Origin: Lingula anatina
Taxonomy: Eukaryota; Brachiopoda; Lingulata; Lingulida; Lingulidae
Reading direction: 5' to 3'
Assembly (NCBI RefSeq): GCF_001039355.2
Contig: NW_019775502.1
Location: 397,895-461,894 of the forward strand
Length of the DNA: 64,000 nucleotides
Position numbers and translations under genes: made by a program. The notes beneath the pieces were generated by a model, which saw only the letters and a list, made by a program, of their open reading frames with translations, ran no database searches and had not been told where the DNA came from. Below, piece by piece: positions 59,446 through 64,000 of the stretch. Every line of letters begins with the position of its first letter. Positions within the stretch are counted from its first letter, which is position 1.

Positions 59446-60830
59446 CCTGTGCAGGGGGTGACAAAAGTGTTAGTACCATTTTGTTTGAAAGTGAAAAACA
59501 GCTGTGTTTGTTAATTTTTTCATTTAGTTTTTTTTTTATTTTATTTTATTGACAACTGGTTTTGCCAAGTTATTATCTTTAATACAGGTTTACAAACCAA
59601 TGCTTTGCCCTTACATAACGCATGTCACGCCAGTGTTAATATTTATTTGGTACAGCCACGTGATCTCAATATGGCCGCCATCATTCTGGAGAGAGAATGA
59701 TAACGGTTCAGTTATCTTCTGTGGGCTACGTGGGCTTAGGCTCTACAGACGTTTTGGATTAGGGAGTTTCTGGTAAAGGAGAGGACCTTTGCCACTTGAT
59801 TTCCAATTTCATTCCACATGTTTTCAACAGGGTTTGCGTCTGGTGACTGGGTAGGCCAGTCTACCCTGTTGATATCATTTAGGTAAAGCTCTGGCCCTGT
59901 GGGATGTAGCGTTACCATAGTGGAAAATGCATTGATGATTCCTGTTCCCAAATATGTTTTCTACCGATGGTAAAAAGTGCTGGTCCAGAATGTCAATGTA
60001 ACGCTCCATGCATCAACGCTACATTCACCAATTCCGTAGAAACTAGTGCATCCCCAAACTATTCCTGAAGTGAGCTGTACAGCAAAGAAACGCATGTCCT
60101 AAGGCTGTAAGAAGTGGATGATGTCCTCCATACTCTCACTTGTATATTGACTTTGTTAACAGTGAATATTGTCTCATCAGAAAATACAAAATGACGCCAT
60201 AAGTGGGCCTAGAGTTCATGCAACGACTCTTGCACCCCATGTTACTTTTCTTCGTTCGTTTACCAATATGATAAGTGGTTTTCACATGGCAACCCTGGTG
60301 TGAATTCCTGGAGCATGAAACTTTCCTTGAACAGTTATTTTGATAACCACAACCTTCAAATTACCACTGCTGATTTGAAGTCTTGACAGTAGAAAAAGAC
60401 ACTTGTTGTCTCTGGCAGTAGTCTTCTTTGGGCGGCCACTTCGTAGTGACTTATGGGCATCACCAGTGTTCTCCATTTTTCTACAAACCCTGTATACAGT
60501 CTGACCGGACACACCATATCTGGCGGCTATCTGGGCGGGGGGGGGGGGATATTTAAACCAACGCCTTATAGAAACTATTTATACCCTTGCTTCATTTGTG
60601 AGCTAGCTCCTGTACTTCCCGTGCTCGTACCGCCCGTACCAGAAGGGGCTTACACCCTTGATGACACTTTTATATTGCACATGGATGAAAATTTATCATT
60701 GGTTACCCTAGCAATAAACCGCAATTCATTTTTTTACGATTGGGTCCCCCATGTCACGTAGCGCACTATTCACACAGATGGTGCAATACTTTTGTAACCC
60801 CCCCCACCCCCACCCCCCCACCTCCCACAG
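59446..60830 (-). mobile_element. Decayed Tc1-like transposon
   Basis: Ends share GGGGGTGACAAAAGTGTTAG / GGGGGTTACAAAAGTATTGC terminal inverted repeats, with TA at both borders (59444-59445, 60831-60832). The 1.4-kb length fits the family. The right repeat is inflated by C-rich tracts. Confidence 0.85.
59736..60512 (-). pseudogene. Tc1-type transposase fragments
   Basis: On the minus strand, 60512 to about 60282 encodes the N-terminal DNA-binding part (TVYRVCRK...SGRPKKTTARDN). About 60200-60130 carries HFVFSDETIFTVN with a catalytic Asp. About 59870-59800 carries VDWPTQSPDANPVENMW with the final Asp/Glu region. Frameshifts and stops separate these pieces, so no full transposase can be made. 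Confidence 0.85.
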
Positions 60831-60832
60831 TA

Positions 60833-62180
60833 TGGTACAGTGTAGTGAAGTGGAACGGAGCGGTGGTCTAAAAGAAATAAATACAATAATGATTATACAT
60901 AACAGTAGCCCACCAAGCCTAACATAATCACAAAATATACACAGGTAAAAAAACTAATACACTCACATAAATATATAATAATCTGCGTTGCACGTTATAT
61001 AGAAACTTGCTTATAACAATGAAAATACTCACACAATATTAACCTAGCCCAGTGCTGCGACCAGCGTTAAAACTGACAGACGCCACGGTATGCTAAAACG
61101 ATGAGGCAATTCGATAAGAACAAATACACAAAGTAACTCGAAACTAGAAATTTCTTAAACACATAACATATTATCTCAACTTATAATTATCTATTACACA
61201 GTAATATAGACAAAGCAAACAGAATCCTACCAGTGGTACCAGCACGAAGCATCGGGCAAACATACAACAAACTTCTCTCTGAAGTGGCTGGCCCAGACGT
61301 TTCCCCACCGACTCATCAGCCACGAACGCGAATCTGCGTGGTCTTTGCATTCGCCCGACCTCAACCACAATTTTTTTTATCTGAAGGATCGAGTCTACAG
61401 AAACAACCCTCAGTGCCTCAGGCCATCTCAGAGCAGCAATTACTCAAGAAACAATTTCGCCCATATAATTCAAGTGTGTTTTCAACAAAACCTGAACGAA
61501 ATAAATTTGGACAATATTCTACAAAATACAGTAAAACCCTTGCCAGTGGCATGTTGATTGTAGCAGTAGATTTGCTAACTTCTCTAGTTTTCAGAAATAT
61601 ACAGAAAATAGACATGTATGGCATCCATGGGTTACATTAATACTTAATAGATTAATACTACATATTAGTTCACGAAGGCTGGCAATGGGTTCAAGAAACA
61701 ACTGGCAAAGATTGTTCGTTTTATATATGACGTAGGCCTAATGAAATCTCTATCCTAAGTTGATCTGAGGTGGAGCAATTCGTTTCTTTCTGCTTATTTA
61801 TACAGACGCTATGCAATATTTTGATCATCTCTATGTTGAGCTTAGAAGTAGTGACACACCAGTACATGCACCACAGCTGATAGCTCAACCAGCATAACCA
61901 CGGTATTTATCACTCGCTTTGTGCCAGCACCATCTTTTTCGCTATTAAGAAATATTGGGTCTCTGCAGCAGATTGTGAAATAAATCATACGCTGCTGAAC
62001 GCAATACGTCAGAAATAAATTATTACTAATAACCTGATTCATTGATTTATATGTTTCGAGGACAAAGCCCCTATGCTACGTGAGTAGGGAAAATTGCTTT
62101 CTTCCCGAGAAAACAATGCGTTAGCGATTACCATTGCCCATAGAAGCACGCATTTGCGTTTCTCATTATGCCCCCTTCAA
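60833..62180. other. Intergenic, nothing firmly recognised
   Basis: Short open frames on both strands at 61171-61640 overlap each other and match no family I know. No repeat recognised. Confidence 0.45.
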
Positions 62181-62193
62181 AAAAGTGAAACCA

Positions 62194-62390
62194 GAATGGC
62201 TGTTAGAAGCAAAACACCGTACAGCATACAAGTAATCTTAAATTTCTTTTGCACTGTTGCAATCTTCGGTGTTACCCTTTCTTGGCCTGCGTTAACAATG
62301 GCACGCAACCCAAGCACAACGTATCAGATATCCGTGTACCACACATTTTGGTTTGCCATTTTTGTTTTTATCCCCGCATTTTTTTTTTTT
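62194..62390 (+). other. Possible membrane-protein exon fragment cut by a repeat
   Basis: The frame MAVRSKTPYSIQVILNFFCT continues through two hydrophobic segments (CTVAIFGVTLSWPAL and FWFAIFVFIPAF). It then runs into a T20 tract that begins the neighbouring repeat. Composition is protein-like, but the family is unknown and no second exon is seen. Confidence 0.25.
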
Positions 62391-63780
62391 TTTTTTTTTG
62401 GAGGGACAAAAGGCGGGGATCATGTTATCCCGCCCGTCCGTGCGTCCGTGCGTCTGTGTGTTAGTAATTTCCGCTATCTCCTCCTAGACTATTGCAGGTA
62501 GGAAAATGAAACTTTGGGAATTGGTAGACCCATCTTTAGGGATGTACATGGGCACATTGGAATTTTAGGGCAACAGGGGGTTGGGCTGTCCCTGGGGGGT
62601 AGTTGATTAAAAATTCTTATAACATTGCAATTTCTGCTATCTCCTCCTAGACCGTTAGAGATAGGAAATTGAAAATGGAAATTGGAAGATCCATCACCAG
62701 GGATGTGCATGGGCATTTTGGAATTTTAGTGCCACAGGGGGTTGGGCTGTCCCCGGGGGGTAGTTGATTCAAAATTCTTATGACATTGTAATTTCTGCTA
62801 ACTCCTCCTAGACCATTTCAAGTAGGAAGTTGAAACTTTGGGAATTGGTAGACCCATAATCAGGGATGTGCATGGGCATTTTGGAATTTTAGTGCCACAG
62901 GGGGTTGGGCTGTCCCTATGGGGTAGTTGATTAAAAATTCTTATAACATTGCAATTTCTGCTATCTCCTCCTAGACCGTTAGAGATAGGAAATTGAAAAT
63001 GGAAATTGGAAGATCCATCACCAGGGATGTGCATGGGCATTTTGGAATTTTAGTGCCACAGGGGGTTGGGCTGTCCCTGGGGGGTAGTTGATTCAAAATT
63101 CTTATGACATTGTAATTTCTGCTATCTCCTCCTAGACCATCAGAGTTAGGAAGCTGAAACTTTGGTGAATAGTTTACCCATTATCAGGGATGTGCATGGG
63201 CACTTTGGAATTTTAGTGCCACAGGGGGTTGGGCTGTACCCTGGGAGTGGTTGATTCTAAACTCTTAAGACATTGTAATTACTGCCATCTGCCCTAGACC
63301 ATTAGAGTTAGGAAGCTGAAACTTTGGTGAATAGTTTACCCATCATCAGGGATGTGCATGGGCACTTTGGAATTTTAGTGCAACAGGGGATTGGACTGTC
63401 GCTAGGGGTGACTGATTCTAAATACTTATGACATTGTAATCTCTGCTTTCTACTCCTTGACCGTCAGAGATAGAAATTTGAAACTATGGGAATTGGAATA
63501 TCTATCATCAGGGATGTGGATATACACTTTGAAATTTTAGTGCAACAGGATGCTGGGCTGTCCCCGGGGGGTGGTTGGTTTTGAATTCTTTTCACATTGT
63601 AGTTTCTGCTATTTTCTCCTAGACCATTGCAGGTAGGAAGTTGAAACTTTGGTGATAAGTATACCCATCTTCAGAAATGTGCATGGGCACTTTTGAATTT
63701 TAGTGCAACAGGGGGTTGGGCTGTCCCTGGGGGTTGGTTGATTCTAAATTCTTTTGACATTGTAGATTTTTTTACATTCA
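62371..63780 (+). repeat. Repeat element with a tandem core of about 161-bp units
   Basis: Head at 62371-62460 has ATCCCCGC, a T run, GGCGGGGAT and CCGTCCGTGCG motifs. The core then has about eight units, each with CTATCTCCTCCTAGACC, TGAAACTTTGG, GGGATGTGCATGGGCA and CAGGGGGTTGGGCTGTCCC. Motif positions 62478, 62641, 62802, 62965 and 63126 give alternating 163/161-bp steps. Units 2 and 4 are nearly identical, hence a dimeric higher-order period of about 324 bp. Later units are more diverged. Confidence 0.85.
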
Positions 63781-64000
63781 TATTTTTAAATACCTTTGGA
63801 TGAAGCAGTGATGTGTGTGTACGTGCGTGTGTGGTAAGTGGTCCCTAGGAGTGAGCTGCTCTATGGGGAAGTGCTGGGATATGCGATGGCTATCCATCGA
63901 CACCATCTAGTGTTGAGATTTCTTTGAAACGGAAATATTTAAATCGATTTTGGAACTTACGTGAAAAAAGTCAACGACTAACCGACGTTGAGGTCTCACC
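63781..64000. other. Right edge, nothing recognised
   Basis: Short spacer with a GTGTGTGTACGTGCGTGTG stretch. It may still belong to the repeat element. Confidence 0.4.

Noticed and set aside
61171-61640. Overlapping frames on both strands, one with a membrane-like stretch
   Set aside because: Phase does not fit the sulfotransferase and no family is recognised.
1-64000. CRISPR array, operon or prophage
   Set aside because: Spliceosomal introns and metazoan families throughout; the tandem arrays have no spacers.

Overview
The window is AT-rich animal nuclear DNA with GT-AG introns, long introns and intergenic spacers full of decayed repeats. The gene families (FCHSD/nervous wreck, LRRC74, a TNF-receptor family member, a GPI-type Ly6/uPAR protein, a CHST11-like sulfotransferase) are metazoan. 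The very frequent palindromes TACATGTA and ACTAGT, the MITEs and tRNA-derived repeats suggest a lophotrochozoan, most likely a bivalve mollusc. The species is inference, not shown.

Layout. (1) 201-13878, minus: the first five coding exons of an FCHSD-type F-BAR/SH3 adaptor; the rest lies left of the window. Its introns hold two near-identical hAT-like MITEs, a 51-bp minisatellite, an inverted pair of 16-bp minisatellite arrays, a TG array and a strong hairpin. (2) 13.9-25.8 kb: intergenic, with three degenerate copies of a composite repeat carrying tRNA-like modules, a GC-rich palindromic element, microsatellites and two single-N assembly gaps. (3) 25832-30570, plus: an 11-exon LRRC74-like leucine-rich-repeat gene (A). 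(4) 30894-40542, minus: a second LRRC74-like gene (B), convergent with A, with the same exon lengths and phases through the LRR region. B has two alternative 3' ends: a short terminal exon (33957-34091), or three exons further downstream (32023 to 30894) that add two EF-hands and a lysine-rich tail. (5) 43549-45217, minus: a TNF-receptor family protein with a short tail. (6) 49455-52049, plus: a two-domain Ly6/uPAR protein with an internal 111-bp duplication just before its hydrophobic C-terminus. (7) 55553-58952, minus: a complete type II Golgi carbohydrate sulfotransferase. (8) 59446-60830: a decayed Tc1-like transposon. (9) 62.4-63.8 kb: an array of about 161-bp tandem units.

The genes are not an operon and show no shared pathway. 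The most informative unit is the tail-to-tail LRRC74 pair: one inverted duplicate keeps, and the other lacks, a calcium-binding C-terminal extension reached by alternative terminal-exon choice. I found no rRNA gene, CRISPR array or convincing functional tRNA gene. All exon models were built by hand from reading frame, splice consensus, phase and family similarity; transcript data have not been consulted.
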